DNA of 64,000 nucleotides from Actinobacillus sp. (GTDB lineage Bacteria > Pseudomonadota > Gammaproteobacteria > Enterobacterales > Pasteurellaceae), in NCBI GenBank assembly GCA_020026075.1, contig JAHHQZ010000005.1, forward strand, positions 1-64,000, written 5' to 3'. Shown here in pieces: positions 44,046-53,531 of this stretch. A model generated the notes under the pieces. The model was given only the letters and a program-made list of their open reading frames with translations. It made no database searches and had not been told where the DNA came from. Every line of letters starts with the position of its first letter. The first letter of the stretch is position 1. The translations under genes and the position numbers were made by a program.

Positions 44046-45739
44046 TATTGCGCTACGTCGGAATTTTCAGCGTTTTTTTGACTGCGTGGCCATTCACGGC
44101 GCAACACGGAAACGCATTCTAACGATACTAAAATAGAGGCGATTAAAATGATGATGTCTAAGGTTAACAATAACCATTGTGCATTATCGTAGAACGAACG
44201 CATTTGTAACAATAAAGCGATAACGGTCATTGAAAGCAAGAATGCCATTGGTAGCAAGGTGTACCAGCTTTTAATACCTTTACGTAACAACATTACGGAA
44301 ACGATAAGCAAGGTTAAGCCTGCCATTAGCTGGTTTGTGGTTCCGAACAATGGCCAAATGGTCAAGCCACCAGCACCATCATCGCCGCCAGTACCGAACA
44401 CTAAGCCCATACAGATACCTACCGTAGAAAGGGTTGCTACCGTACCGTTTTTCAATGCTGGGATGCGGTAAACTTCACCGAATTCTTGCACGATGTAACG
44501 TTGTAAACGTACGCCAGTATCCATTGTGGTTCCTGCAAATAGCGCCGCCATTACGGTAAGCATTGTCACAGAAATTTCTTTTGATAAGCCTACACCTTGA
44601 TAGATGATTTCACCGCCACCTTGAATGAAAGCACCGATCGAACCTTTACCGAAGGCTGTGTAAATGGATTTCCATTCATCAAGGGTCGAAAAACCAGCCA
44701 CAACGGCGATGATCGCACCAAGAGAAAGCAAGCCTTCACCCATTGCACCGAAATAGCCCACGAAACGAATGTCTTTTTCGTTGGCGATTTGTTTTGATGT
44801 AGTACCAGATGACACCAAGCCGTGGAAACCTGAAATCGCCCCACAAGCAATGGTTACGAATAATAACGGCATTAACGGCGGTGTATTGTTCGGCATATCT
44901 GAGTTGATGGCAGGTGCAACAACGTCTGGCGCGAACAACATAATAGACACATAAAGAATGCCTAAGCCGATGAATAATTGTAATCCGTTGATGTAGTCAC
45001 GTGGTTGTAACAACATCCAAACAGGCAAGAGCGAGGCGATGGCCGCATAGGCGAATAGAATGATGATCCACCACGCTAAGCTGTTTAAACCAAGAATTTC
45101 TTTTGGCAATGCGATTGGGTATTGTGGGCCAAGCCAAATTAACGCATATAACGCAATCACGCCCAAAATAGACACGATTGGTAAAGAGAGTTTAAAGCGG
45201 TAAATACATTGACCGATGATAAATGCCACAATCAACGCACCCCAAACAGGTAATACGGAAGATGGCGTGTTGACCATCATTCGAGCGATAACCGTACCAA
45301 AGGCGGTGTTTACCATTAAGAGCAATAAGAAAATCACCACCATCAATAGGTTACGAGCGCGACCGCCGATAATTTTACCAACGATAACCCCCATTGATTG
45401 CCCTTTGTTGCGCACGGAAGCCCAAATCGCAGACATATCGTGTACCCCAGCCATAAAAATGGTACCGAAGATTACCCACAAAAATGCAGGTATCCAGCCC
45501 CAAATAACAGCGATAGCTGGCCCGATAATCGGCGCTGCCCCTGCAACAGACGTAAAGTGATGACCCCAAAGTACATATTTGTTGGTCGGAACATAGTCCA
45601 CACCGTCTTGCATCGCACAAGCGGGTGTTTCATATTCTTCATCCAGTTTAAACACCTTATCAGCGATAAACTTAGAATACACAAAAAAGCCGAGCGCCAT
45701 ACAAGCGACACCGCCCAGCAAAAGAACGATACTATTCAT
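44045..45739 (-). CDS. cstA: CstA-family carbon starvation / pyruvate transporter
   Basis: The 564-aa inner-membrane protein has many hydrophobic helices and family motifs: DGVDYVPTNKYVLWGHHFTSVAGAAPIIGPAIAVIWGW near the N-terminus, GVHDMSAIWASVRNKGQS, GFHGLVSSGTTSKQIANE and FGTTNQLMAGLTL. E. coli CstA and BtsT import pyruvate or peptides. It is shorter than E. coli CstA, as in other CstA of this class. The C-terminal residues QKNAENSDVAQ are encoded by a dispersed half-site (acgtcggaatttt at 44048). Confidence 0.93.
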   Translation of the reverse strand: MNSIVLLLGGVACMALGFFVYSKFIADKVFKLDEEYETPACAMQDGVDYVPTNKYVLWGHHFTSVAGAAPIIGPAIAVIWGWIPAFLWVIFGTIFMAGVHDMSAIWASVRNKGQSMGVIVGKIIGGRARNLLMVVIFLLLLMVNTAFGTVIARMMVNTPSSVLPVWGALIVAFIIGQCIYRFKLSLPIVSILGVIALYALIWLGPQYPIALPKEILGLNSLAWWIIILFAYAAIASLLPVWMLLQPRDYINGLQLFIGLGILYVSIMLFAPDVVAPAINSDMPNNTPPLMPLLFVTIACGAISGFHGLVSSGTTSKQIANEKDIRFVGYFGAMGEGLLSLGAIIAVVAGFSTLDEWKSIYTAFGKGSIGAFIQGGGEIIYQGVGLSKEISVTMLTVMAALFAGTTMDTGVRLQRYIVQEFGEVYRIPALKNGTVATLSTVGICMGLVFGTGGDDGAGGLTIWPLFGTTNQLMAGLTLLIVSVMLLRKGIKSWYTLLPMAFLLSMTVIALLLQMRSFYDNAQWLLLTLDIIILIASILVSLECVSVLRREWPRSQKNAENSDVAQ

Positions 45740-45867
45740 AAAATCCTCTCGAAAGGTAAATAAAAATCAGCAAAAAAATGCGGGCAAATTATACGCATCC
45801 AGCCGAAATATCGGTATAACGATTACGCGGTATAAAACCACATAAATTATACTTTCTTTATCAAAGG

Positions 45868-45913
45868 CAACGCCGGAATATTTCACAAAATTTTGGCGAA
45901 AATTCCAGCGTTG
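45868..45913. repeat. Dispersed palindromic repeat (ACGC subtype)
   Basis: caacgccggaatattt and gaaaattccagcgttg arms; even the outermost caa/ttg pair. It lies at the 3' end of the nuclease gene, 15 nt from its stop. Confidence 0.87.
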
Positions 45914-45928
45914 GAGTTTAAGCGAAAA

Positions 45929-47953
45929 CTAGTTTTTCAGTTTATTAATGTTGAGATCCAACACCGCAGGGTCGTGATCGGATGCACGATAAATGTCTTT
46001 GTAACGTGGCGAGCAACGACCGTTGTAGTCGCAATTATAGCGGTCACTGTATTCAAACAAAGTGGACTCCCCAGCGTTAATGTTCCAGTCCGTTGCACCA
46101 AGCACGCTCGGTACTAAATCTTTGGAAATGAGAATGTAGTCCAATGTGCCGATATGGTTGCCGTAAGCATAGCTGTATGCATTGGGGTGCAACTGACGCA
46201 CAATGTTCACATAACCGAATGATTTATCAATATTTTTTCCAGCGTAGGCATAAGATGTGCCGTCAATTTTGGTGTAATTTGCTGCGGTGATTTTATAGCC
46301 TTTCGGCGCATTTGCACGGTTGGTTAGTACCATTACAGGATCTTCGTTGCCATAGGAATTTAAATCCCCGATGATGACTTTTGAGCCTTTAATATTTTCC
46401 AACTGCGAGCCTAGGGTTTCGGCAGCCGCCACACGTAAATTTTCGCAAGACCCTTGATGATCAGCGTCTAATTTTTTGCCTGTTTTCACATCTTCCCAGC
46501 ACGGCGATCCTTTGGATTTAAAGTGATTGACCGCCACCGTCAGGGCTTTGTTGGTGCCGTTTATCACAAAGGTTGGGGCGAGTGTATCACGTTGATAAAC
46601 CTGCCCACGGAAGTAATTATTACGCTTGCCGTCTGTATAATCTTGCCCTGGTGCATCTTGCATTGGCATTTTGATCACTCGATAACTTGCTAAATGTACT
46701 TTGCTCGGTTTGTACAGCACTTGGCTGGTAATGGCATCGCCTCCGATGTATTTTTGACCGTCTGTTGGTTTAACAAAAGTATAGTGATCCGTTGGGTTTT
46801 TAATTTTGTGGTTCACTTTTTTCACTAAATCCGCTACCGCAGAATGCTCTCCAAAGCCGTTATTTTCAATTTCCATCAAGCCCACAATGTCGGCGTGAGT
46901 TTTTGCAATAGCAGTGGCGATTTTCTCACTTTGCAAGGCGAAGGCTTTTTTGTCGTGTGCCCCACGGTTTTGCCCTAGTGGATTGCGAGAACCTTGCACT
47001 GATGTGTTGAAGTAATTCAATACGTTAAAGCTGGCAATGCGTAAATTGTTACCGTTTTTGTGGGGGCCTAACGGCGGTTCAGCTTGTCGATCTTGTATGT
47101 GGATAAAGGTGTTTTTATCTGCTTGGTTAGTCACATATAAGCGGTATTTGCCGTAAGAATAACCCAGCACGCCCTCTAAACCGTCCACTAAATCATTGAT
47201 ACGAATGTAGTGATCCGTGCCACCTTTGCCGTTCGCTTGTCCAAAGCTTGGATACCATAAAATCTCGCCACGTGGTGGTGCTTTGAAGGATTCCACCACC
47301 AACACATTTTCATCGTTCATTGATTTTTGTACACTCGGCGCAGAATGTTGGTTAGGGTGAATTAAAGCATTTTTGTGAGAAAGGGCTAAATTATTCCGGC
47401 GTGGGCCGTAGTCGTAGCCGAAGTTTTTCGTTACGTGTAGGTCGGAATTTTTGGTAATTTTTACACGCATTCCTTCGTAGCGTTCCAAACTTTTCGCAAA
47501 GCTTGGGCTATCAATATTTAGCACCACAGGCGCAGGCAATGGCTGGTGCTGTTTGAGAACGGTTAAATTTTTCACATTAACTAATTTTGTCCACAAATAG
47601 TCCTCTTTCACTTGCCCTGTTAAATGAACCAAATCACCCACTTTGACTGGCTCATTAGTTTCGACAAAAATCCCATCGGAAGTGGCAGCATTGTTGTCGC
47701 TTGGCGCTTGCAAGAAAAAGCCCACAGGCAAATCACGCCCTAGGGCTTGGGTTTGCACAGCAGTTACCACACCGCTTACCGCATAAAAGGCATCGGACTC
47801 GTAGCGTTTTTGAGCCACATTCACCATCGGCGATGTGGCACCGCTGCCCTGAATAGCTTGGATAGTAGAAGGTAAAACTTGGATTGGCTGCACCGAGCAA
47901 CCCGCTAAAAATAATGCACCGCCCACAGCAATGGCAATCAGACTTTTACGCAT
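45929..47953 (-). CDS. ExeM/NucH-family extracellular nuclease, lipoprotein
   Basis: The 674-aa protein has a lipoprotein signal (lipobox LFLAGC, Cys at about 19) and an OB-fold-type domain (about 55-160). An endonuclease/exonuclease/phosphatase domain follows from about residue 320, with SFNVLNYFNT, ADIVGLMEIENNGFG, VNHFKSKGSPC, VIIGDLNSYGNEDP and the final SDHDPAVLDL. These match secreted or surface DNases that use extracellular DNA as a nutrient or remodel biofilm. Three dispersed half-sites lie inside (46236, 47391, 47437). ATG at 47953 has gagg upstream. Confidence 0.9.
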   Translation of the reverse strand: MRKSLIAIAVGGALFLAGCSVQPIQVLPSTIQAIQGSGATSPMVNVAQKRYESDAFYAVSGVVTAVQTQALGRDLPVGFFLQAPSDNNAATSDGIFVETNEPVKVGDLVHLTGQVKEDYLWTKLVNVKNLTVLKQHQPLPAPVVLNIDSPSFAKSLERYEGMRVKITKNSDLHVTKNFGYDYGPRRNNLALSHKNALIHPNQHSAPSVQKSMNDENVLVVESFKAPPRGEILWYPSFGQANGKGGTDHYIRINDLVDGLEGVLGYSYGKYRLYVTNQADKNTFIHIQDRQAEPPLGPHKNGNNLRIASFNVLNYFNTSVQGSRNPLGQNRGAHDKKAFALQSEKIATAIAKTHADIVGLMEIENNGFGEHSAVADLVKKVNHKIKNPTDHYTFVKPTDGQKYIGGDAITSQVLYKPSKVHLASYRVIKMPMQDAPGQDYTDGKRNNYFRGQVYQRDTLAPTFVINGTNKALTVAVNHFKSKGSPCWEDVKTGKKLDADHQGSCENLRVAAAETLGSQLENIKGSKVIIGDLNSYGNEDPVMVLTNRANAPKGYKITAANYTKIDGTSYAYAGKNIDKSFGYVNIVRQLHPNAYSYAYGNHIGTLDYILISKDLVPSVLGATDWNINAGESTLFEYSDRYNCDYNGRCSPRYKDIYRASDHDPAVLDLNINKLKN

Positions 47954-48062
47954 AATTTTCCTCAATCAAAATGAAATAAACGTTAAAAAAGCATTACATT
48001 AAGCAATTTTTGTGCTTAATAATGGTCTAAGTAAGATTTTATAAAAAAAAGTAAAACAAAAA

Positions 48063-48078
48063 CGTGATCAAGTTCACA
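48063..48078. promoter_or_regulatory. Predicted CRP site upstream of porin
   Basis: CGTGATCAAGTTCACA agrees with TGTGATCTAGATCACA at 13 of 16 positions, 96 nt before the porin start. Confidence 0.7.
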
Positions 48079-48173
48079 GATTTAAACATTGCCTTTTTAT
48101 CTTTCCATAAAAATTTATTACCCTATGCATGCTTTTAAATAATTAACCTAAATCACTACCTAAGGAATCACTT

Positions 48174-49286
48174 ATGAAAAAATCACTAATTGCTCTGTGT
48201 GTGGCTACAGGGATGGCAAGTGCTGCCAATGCTAGCGTTGTTTATGAACAAGACGGTACGAAAGTTTCCCTTTACGGAACCGTTCGTGTTTTATTGGCAA
48301 AGCAAGAAAACAACCGCTGGGACTTGCTCAATGATCAGTCTAAGTTTTGGTTGAATATTGACCAAAATATAGGAGGGGATTTAACCGCTTTTGCTGCAAT
48401 GCAAGTTCGCCCACAAACTAAATATGATGACAATTTCAGCGATGGTTTCTACACACACCGTATGTACGCTGGGGTTCGTTTAAATGACGTTGGCGAATTG
48501 TCTTTCGGTAACCAATCCACCACAGGTAACGCTTTTAAAACCGCAGATTTCACCAAAAAATTTGGTGGTATCACCCCATCAGGCGTGAAAAATCCCGGCA
48601 CAGAAACCTACCGTACTTATGGTCGAGTACAATACGGACTTAAAACTAGTGCCCAAAAAGTTATTCATTTTAAATCCGCTCAATTTAACGGTTTCATATT
48701 CAGTGCAGATTACATCTTAAGCGATAAGGCTGCACGTGAAGAAACCTATTTTGATAAGAAACAGAATAAAAACGTAACTCGAAAATTGGATAACAAATCA
48801 GGTTATCAATTTGGTATGTTCTACTATAAACGCATTGATAGTTTTACCGTTAAAACCAATGCCGTTTATGGTCAGCAAAAAATCAAAGACGGCTTCAAAG
48901 CACGTAGCGTGGGCTTAGGGCTTGGCTTCGCTTACCGAAATTTACAACTAGGCTTAGATTATCTCCATGATAAGAACCTAAAAACCTACACCAACGACGA
49001 CTCCCAAACCTCTTGGCAATTTGGCTGGAAATACAACATTTCCTATCCTTGGGCAGTGTATGGTGCATATCGTCAAACGAAATATACTGACAACACTAAA
49101 AACCGTGGCTTTGCGCTGGGAGCGGAATACCGTATAACTCGCAATCTTGAAACTTTCGTTGAATACGACACTAACAAAGCAACCAACATTGCGACATACA
49201 AAGATAGAAAAACACAAGAAATCGTTCAAGCTTATCCGTCTGAACGTCAAAATGGCTACTACGCAGGTTTACGTTTCAGTTTCTAA
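48174..49286 (+). CDS. OmpP2-like general porin
   Basis: The 370-aa protein has a signal peptide (MKKSLIALCVATGMASAANA), mature start SVVYEQDGTKVSLYGTVRV, the constriction-loop region and a C-terminal Phe (YYAGLRFSF). It is a paralogue of the porin at 60226, with shared VVY-QDGTK, MYAG/LYAG and GELSFG/GTLTFG strands, but its loops are longer and very Lys-rich. A 16-18 strand trimeric barrel is expected. Confidence 0.92.
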   Translation: MKKSLIALCVATGMASAANASVVYEQDGTKVSLYGTVRVLLAKQENNRWDLLNDQSKFWLNIDQNIGGDLTAFAAMQVRPQTKYDDNFSDGFYTHRMYAGVRLNDVGELSFGNQSTTGNAFKTADFTKKFGGITPSGVKNPGTETYRTYGRVQYGLKTSAQKVIHFKSAQFNGFIFSADYILSDKAAREETYFDKKQNKNVTRKLDNKSGYQFGMFYYKRIDSFTVKTNAVYGQQKIKDGFKARSVGLGLGFAYRNLQLGLDYLHDKNLKTYTNDDSQTSWQFGWKYNISYPWAVYGAYRQTKYTDNTKNRGFALGAEYRITRNLETFVEYDTNKATNIATYKDRKTQEIVQAYPSERQNGYYAGLRFSF

Positions 49287-49300
49287 CCGCAGTAAAACCA

Positions 49301-49342
49301 AGGCTGGAATATTTCACAAAATTTTGTCAAAAATTCCAGCCT
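49301..49342. repeat. Dispersed palindromic repeat
   Basis: aggctggaatattt and aaaaattccagcct arms pair fully around cacaaaattttgtc. It is between the convergent porin and mepM genes and may terminate both. Confidence 0.88.
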
Positions 49343-49360
49343 AGTGTTTTCCAAATTAAC

Positions 49361-50917
49361 TTATTGAATAGCCAACATTTTTTGCACTGCTTTTGAGCGA
49401 ACCATAAAAGCTTTAAGCTCTTTTGGGTTCATCGTGTTGGCGACCGTTGGCAGTTTCACCGTCATTGGGTTTACTGGGCGATCATTGATACGAACTTCAT
49501 AGTGCAGGTGTGGTCCTGTAGAGATTCCTGTATTCCCAGTAACCGCGATTCTTTGTCCTCGTCTAACCTTTTGCCCAGCAGATACGTGTGAACGGCTTAA
49601 GTGCATATACACAGTTTTATATTTGCTACTGTGGCGAATGATCATATAACGGCCTGCACCGTTGATTTGGTTGGCAACTTTTAGTACGACCCCATCTGCT
49701 GGTGCTAATACAGGCACATAACTTACTGCGAAATCAACACCATTATGCGGTCGAATAATACCAGTAACAGGGTGGCGACGGCGTGGGTTAAATGGTGATG
49801 ATATTCTTGCCGGTTTTTCCAATGGATAGCGTAGAAAACCACGCCCCGTACTGTGCCCATTCTCATCATAGAAGTGTCCATTCGCTGCTTTAATTGCATA
49901 ATAATCTGTGTTGCCTGAACGTAAATGTATGGCGTGCACATTACCATTACTCGTTGGTTTATCATCAAAGTACTCTCGAGACATATCAAGGGCAAATTTG
50001 TCGCCTTTGTGCAAACGGCGCATATTTATTTGCCATTGGATAGCGTTGGTAATTTGTGCCGCTTCAGATTGGCTAATGCCTTGGTCGAGCAAACTTTGGA
50101 TAAACGATCTATTCACGATTCCGCGTACTACGACATTTTTCCACGTAGCCTTTTTCTTAATAATTTCGCGAGTGAATTTGTCATCTGCTTGACGGGTGTA
50201 TATGCGTTCTTCTTTACGAGAAACAATCCAGTTGAGTGCGGCGACTTTGCCGTCATTATTAAGTGTCCAGTATAAATTTTCCCCTGGTCGTAAGTTGCGT
50301 AGTTCAGGGTACATTTTAATTAAGTGGTAGCCTGCGTCATCATCTACACCCGACTCGTCTAAAATTTTAGAGAATGTATCGCCACGCTCCACCGTGTGTA
50401 CAAATTGCTCATTAATGTGGTGAGCTTTTTTTGTAGCACTTAGCAGGGTAGCTAGGGCTTTTTGGGCGCTTTCCGGTAAGCTTTGTTCGTCTACCACATC
50501 ACTTATGTCGTCAATTTGATCCACTTCATCATCTTTTTCGTTGAGATCGTCAACAGATAAGTCATCGCTGTTTTCCGTGGTTGCAATGGGATTGTCAGCT
50601 GCTGGATGAAGGGGCGGGGAGCTGTTAGAGAGCGAATGCACCGCCGTAATATTTCCCTGATTTTTGTCGCCTACGACCATTTGGCTTGGGCTGTGAGTGG
50701 CATTTGGCTGTTCTTGAGTTTTGCCAAAGGCTGCAAGTGGTTTAATGTGGGGTTGTGGCAAGGTTGGTGCGCTTTGGGCTACACTGGATTTTGCCACGCT
50801 GGATTGCACATTTTCTGCCCCATAAGTGTTATAAATGGCGGTGCCAGCAACGGATAACACAATGGTTGCAATGACAGAAACAACAATGATATCTCGTTTT
50901 TTTGTGTTACTACTCAT
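49361..50917 (-). CDS. mepM: Murein DD-endopeptidase, M23 family (MepM-like)
   Basis: The 518-aa protein has an N-terminal membrane anchor (about 9-28), an acidic Ser-rich region (about 115-150), an OapA/LysM-like domain near VERGDTFSKILDESGVDD (about 185-250) and a C-terminal M23 peptidase domain. The latter has HNGVDFAV (zinc ligands His and Asp) and GPHLHYEVRI. It opens peptidoglycan cross-links for wall growth. It is divergent from znuC, as in Haemophilus and E. coli. Confidence 0.94.
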   Translation of the reverse strand: MSSNTKKRDIIVVSVIATIVLSVAGTAIYNTYGAENVQSSVAKSSVAQSAPTLPQPHIKPLAAFGKTQEQPNATHSPSQMVVGDKNQGNITAVHSLSNSSPPLHPAADNPIATTENSDDLSVDDLNEKDDEVDQIDDISDVVDEQSLPESAQKALATLLSATKKAHHINEQFVHTVERGDTFSKILDESGVDDDAGYHLIKMYPELRNLRPGENLYWTLNNDGKVAALNWIVSRKEERIYTRQADDKFTREIIKKKATWKNVVVRGIVNRSFIQSLLDQGISQSEAAQITNAIQWQINMRRLHKGDKFALDMSREYFDDKPTSNGNVHAIHLRSGNTDYYAIKAANGHFYDENGHSTGRGFLRYPLEKPARISSPFNPRRRHPVTGIIRPHNGVDFAVSYVPVLAPADGVVLKVANQINGAGRYMIIRHSSKYKTVYMHLSRSHVSAGQKVRRGQRIAVTGNTGISTGPHLHYEVRINDRPVNPMTVKLPTVANTMNPKELKAFMVRSKAVQKMLAIQ

Positions 50918-50965
50918 AAAATGAATCTAAAATACGATAAAACTGTGATAAAAAGGCTGGTCAGT

Positions 50966-51027
50966 AAATGAAAATGCACCCTTGCACTTGCTAAAAAAAT
51001 ACGCTATTTTGACAACCATTTTCATTT
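50966..51027. promoter_or_regulatory. Distant inverted repeat in the mepM-znuC divergent region
   Basis: AAATGAAAATG (50966-50976) and CATTTTCATTT (51017-51027) are exact reverse complements 40 nt apart, in the 125-bp divergent region. The second copy is 15 nt before the znuC ATG. The sequence does not match the enterobacterial Zur box that I know, but a Zur-type operator would be expected here. Confidence 0.5.
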
Positions 51028-51042
51028 CTAGCTAGCCGAGCA

Positions 51043-51816
51043 ATGTCAGAACATTCAACTCTTGAACCGTTAATTGAGCTTAAAAACATCAATGTAAAAT
51101 TTGCCCAAAAAAACGCCCTGCAGAATATCAATTTTTGCTTGTATCCGCAATCAATTATTACAGTTGTTGGCCCAAATGGTGGTGGAAAATCCACTTTTTT
51201 GAAAGTCCTTTTAAAATTACTCAAACCGACCAGTGGGGAAGTGATTTATCATCAGGCGGTACGCATTGGCTATGTGCCGCAAAAAATCCATTTAGATCAC
51301 AGTTTGCCGATTACGGTTACGAATTTTCTTACCCTAACGCCACAAGCCAAAACGGCAGAAATTGACGAAGTGCTGGCGTTGTTGTCCATTACGCATTTGA
51401 AACAAAATAGTTTGCAGAAATTATCAGGTGGTGAAATGCAACGTGTGCTGTTGGCGCGAGCCATTTTGCGTAAGCCAAATTTGCTGGTTTTAGATGAACC
51501 AACGCAAGGTGTGGATATTACAGGGCAGGCAGAGCTTTATCAGCTTATCAATGAAATGCATCGTAAACTGCATTGTGCGGTGTTGATGGTATCCCACGAT
51601 TTACATTTAGTGATGGCGCACACCACAGAGGTGTTGTGTATCAACCAGCATATTTGTTGTGCTGGCACACCACAGGCGGTATCGAACGATCCGAAATTTA
51701 CCCATTTCTTTGGGGATCAATTTGCAAACAATGTGGCATTTTATAGCCATCACCATAATCATCATCACAATTTGCACGGCGATGTGTGCCATTGTGGACA
51801 ATCAGAAAAACGCTAA
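51043..51816 (+). CDS. znuC: Zinc ABC transporter ATPase ZnuC
   Basis: The 257-aa protein has Walker [14 protein letters not shown] (about 44-56), signature [16 protein letters not shown], Walker [13 protein letters not shown] and switch His MVSHD. The C-terminal tail is rich in histidine and cysteine ([18 protein letters not shown]), which probably binds zinc. znuB follows after 9 nt. The periplasmic ZnuA is not in the window. Confidence 0.97.
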   Translation: MSEHSTLEPLIELKNINVKFAQKNALQNINFCLYPQSIITVVGPNGGGKSTFLKVLLKLLKPTSGEVIYHQAVRIGYVPQKIHLDHSLPITVTNFLTLTPQAKTAEIDEVLALLSITHLKQNSLQKLSGGEMQRVLLARAILRKPNLLVLDEPTQGVDITGQAELYQLINEMHRKLHCAVLMVSHDLHLVMAHTTEVLCINQHICCAGTPQAVSNDPKFTHFFGDQFANNVAFYSHHHNHHHNLHGDVCHCGQSEKR

Positions 51817-51825
51817 GGGTATTGT

Positions 51826-52611
51826 ATGTCGTCGATTTTGTTGCCTGCGTTATTAACGGGGCTATTGCTTTCTTTTATTACTGCACCGCTGGGCGCCTTT
51901 GTGGTATGGCGTAAAATGGCCTACTTTGGTGATACTCTCTCCCATTCAGCGATTTTTGGCGTGGCCTTAGGGTTCTTTTTTAATGTAAACCCTTATTTAG
52001 CGATTTTAATTTTAACCTTGCTGTTGGCTGTCATAATGGTGCTTTTGGAAAGCCACACCCAGTTCTCAGTAGATACCTTGCTGGGAATTATCGCCCACAG
52101 TTGCTTGTCTTTGGGAATTGTAACGGTTGCTTTGTTGCACAATGTGCGTGTGGATTTAATGGCCTATTTATTCGGCGATTTACTGGCAATGGACTATACC
52201 GATGTGTATATCGTAGGCGGCGGTGTTCTAGGGGTACTATTGGTGCTATGGGGTTATTGGAAACCAATGCTTTCAATGACGGTCAGCCCAGAGCTTGCAC
52301 AGGTTGAAGGGGTCAATGTGCAGAAAATGCGTTTGATTTTAATGCTATTAACTGCCTTTACCATTGCGTTAAGTATGAAATTCGTTGGTGCGCTCATTAT
52401 TACGGCCTTGCTGATTATTCCATCTGCGTGTGCACGGCGTTTTGCTCGTTCGCCGAAACAAATGGTTTTTATCGCCGTGATATTCAGTATGCTGTCAGTT
52501 TGCTTAGGGCTTTTGCTATCCGCCTTTTACGACACGCCAACGGGGCCATCTGTGGTAATCGGTGCCGCAATGTTATTCGTTTTAAGTTGTTTTAAAAAAG
52601 CGGTGAACTAA
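51826..52611 (+). CDS. znuB: Zinc ABC transporter permease ZnuB
   Basis: The 261-aa inner-membrane protein of the ABC-3 family has about 7-8 hydrophobic helices and the conserved start [36 protein letters not shown]. It is the channel of the zinc importer with ZnuC. Confidence 0.97.
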   Translation: MSSILLPALLTGLLLSFITAPLGAFVVWRKMAYFGDTLSHSAIFGVALGFFFNVNPYLAILILTLLLAVIMVLLESHTQFSVDTLLGIIAHSCLSLGIVTVALLHNVRVDLMAYLFGDLLAMDYTDVYIVGGGVLGVLLVLWGYWKPMLSMTVSPELAQVEGVNVQKMRLILMLLTAFTIALSMKFVGALIITALLIIPSACARRFARSPKQMVFIAVIFSMLSVCLGLLLSAFYDTPTGPSVVIGAAMLFVLSCFKKAVN

Positions 52612-52639
52612 CCGCATTCACATTCATATAGGAAATGTT

Positions 52640-53524
52640 ATGTCTAGTACAGAAAATGGCGTAGTGGGAGCGCCAGAACCGAAAAAAAACTCTCTTATAA
52701 AACGTTTTATGCAGCGATTTTTCCCAAACGAATTAAAAAACCGTGAAGAATTGGTGGAGGTCATTCGTGATTCTGAGCAAAACGCCTTAATTGATCAAGG
52801 TACACGAGAAATGATTGAAGGCGTAATGGAAATTGCTGAATTGCGTGTGCGTGACATTATGATCCCACGCTCGCAAATTATTTTTATTGAAAAAAACCAA
52901 GATCTTAATGCTTGCCTCAATATTATTATTCGCAGCGCCCACAGTCGTTTTCCTGTTGTAACAGATGATCGCGATCACATTTTGGGCATTTTACATGCCA
53001 AAGAGTTACTCACTTGTCTTGGCAAAAATGCAAAACCTTTTGATTTAGAAAAAATGTTGCGACCAGCTATCGTGGTGCCTGAAAGTAAACGTGTGGATCG
53101 AATGTTAAAAGACTTCCGTTTAGAACGTTTCCATATGGCCATTGTGGTGGACGAATTTGGTGCCGTGTCTGGGGTTATTACCATTGAAGATATTTTGGAG
53201 CAAATCGTAGGCGACATCGAAGATGAATTTGATGAAGACGAAGGTGAGGATATTCGCCAGCTTTCACGCCACGTTTACGCTGTGCGTGCATTAACAGACA
53301 TTGAAGATTTCAATGAATATTTCCATAGTCATTTTGAAGATGAAGAAGTGGACACCATCGGCGGTCTAGTAATGCAAGCGTTGGGCTATTTGCCAAAACG
53401 AGGCGAAGAAGTGGTTATCGATGGTTTTACATTTAAAGTAACTGCCGCTGACAGCCGCCGTATTTTGCAGTTGCGTGTTAGCGTGCCAAGTGATAACGAT
53501 GAACCCAATTCACAGGATAACTAA
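52640..53524 (+). CDS. corC: CorC-type magnesium/cobalt efflux protein (CBS pair)
   Basis: The 294-aa protein has no membrane helices. It carries a CBS-domain pair (about 70-190, with [61 protein letters not shown]) and a CorC_HlyC transporter-associated domain (about 205-285). It matches E. coli YbeX/CorC and precedes lnt in the same order. Confidence 0.95.
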   Translation: MSSTENGVVGAPEPKKNSLIKRFMQRFFPNELKNREELVEVIRDSEQNALIDQGTREMIEGVMEIAELRVRDIMIPRSQIIFIEKNQDLNACLNIIIRSAHSRFPVVTDDRDHILGILHAKELLTCLGKNAKPFDLEKMLRPAIVVPESKRVDRMLKDFRLERFHMAIVVDEFGAVSGVITIEDILEQIVGDIEDEFDEDEGEDIRQLSRHVYAVRALTDIEDFNEYFHSHFEDEEVDTIGGLVMQALGYLPKRGEEVVIDGFTFKVTAADSRRILQLRVSVPSDNDEPNSQDN

Positions 53525-53531
53525 CGATACA

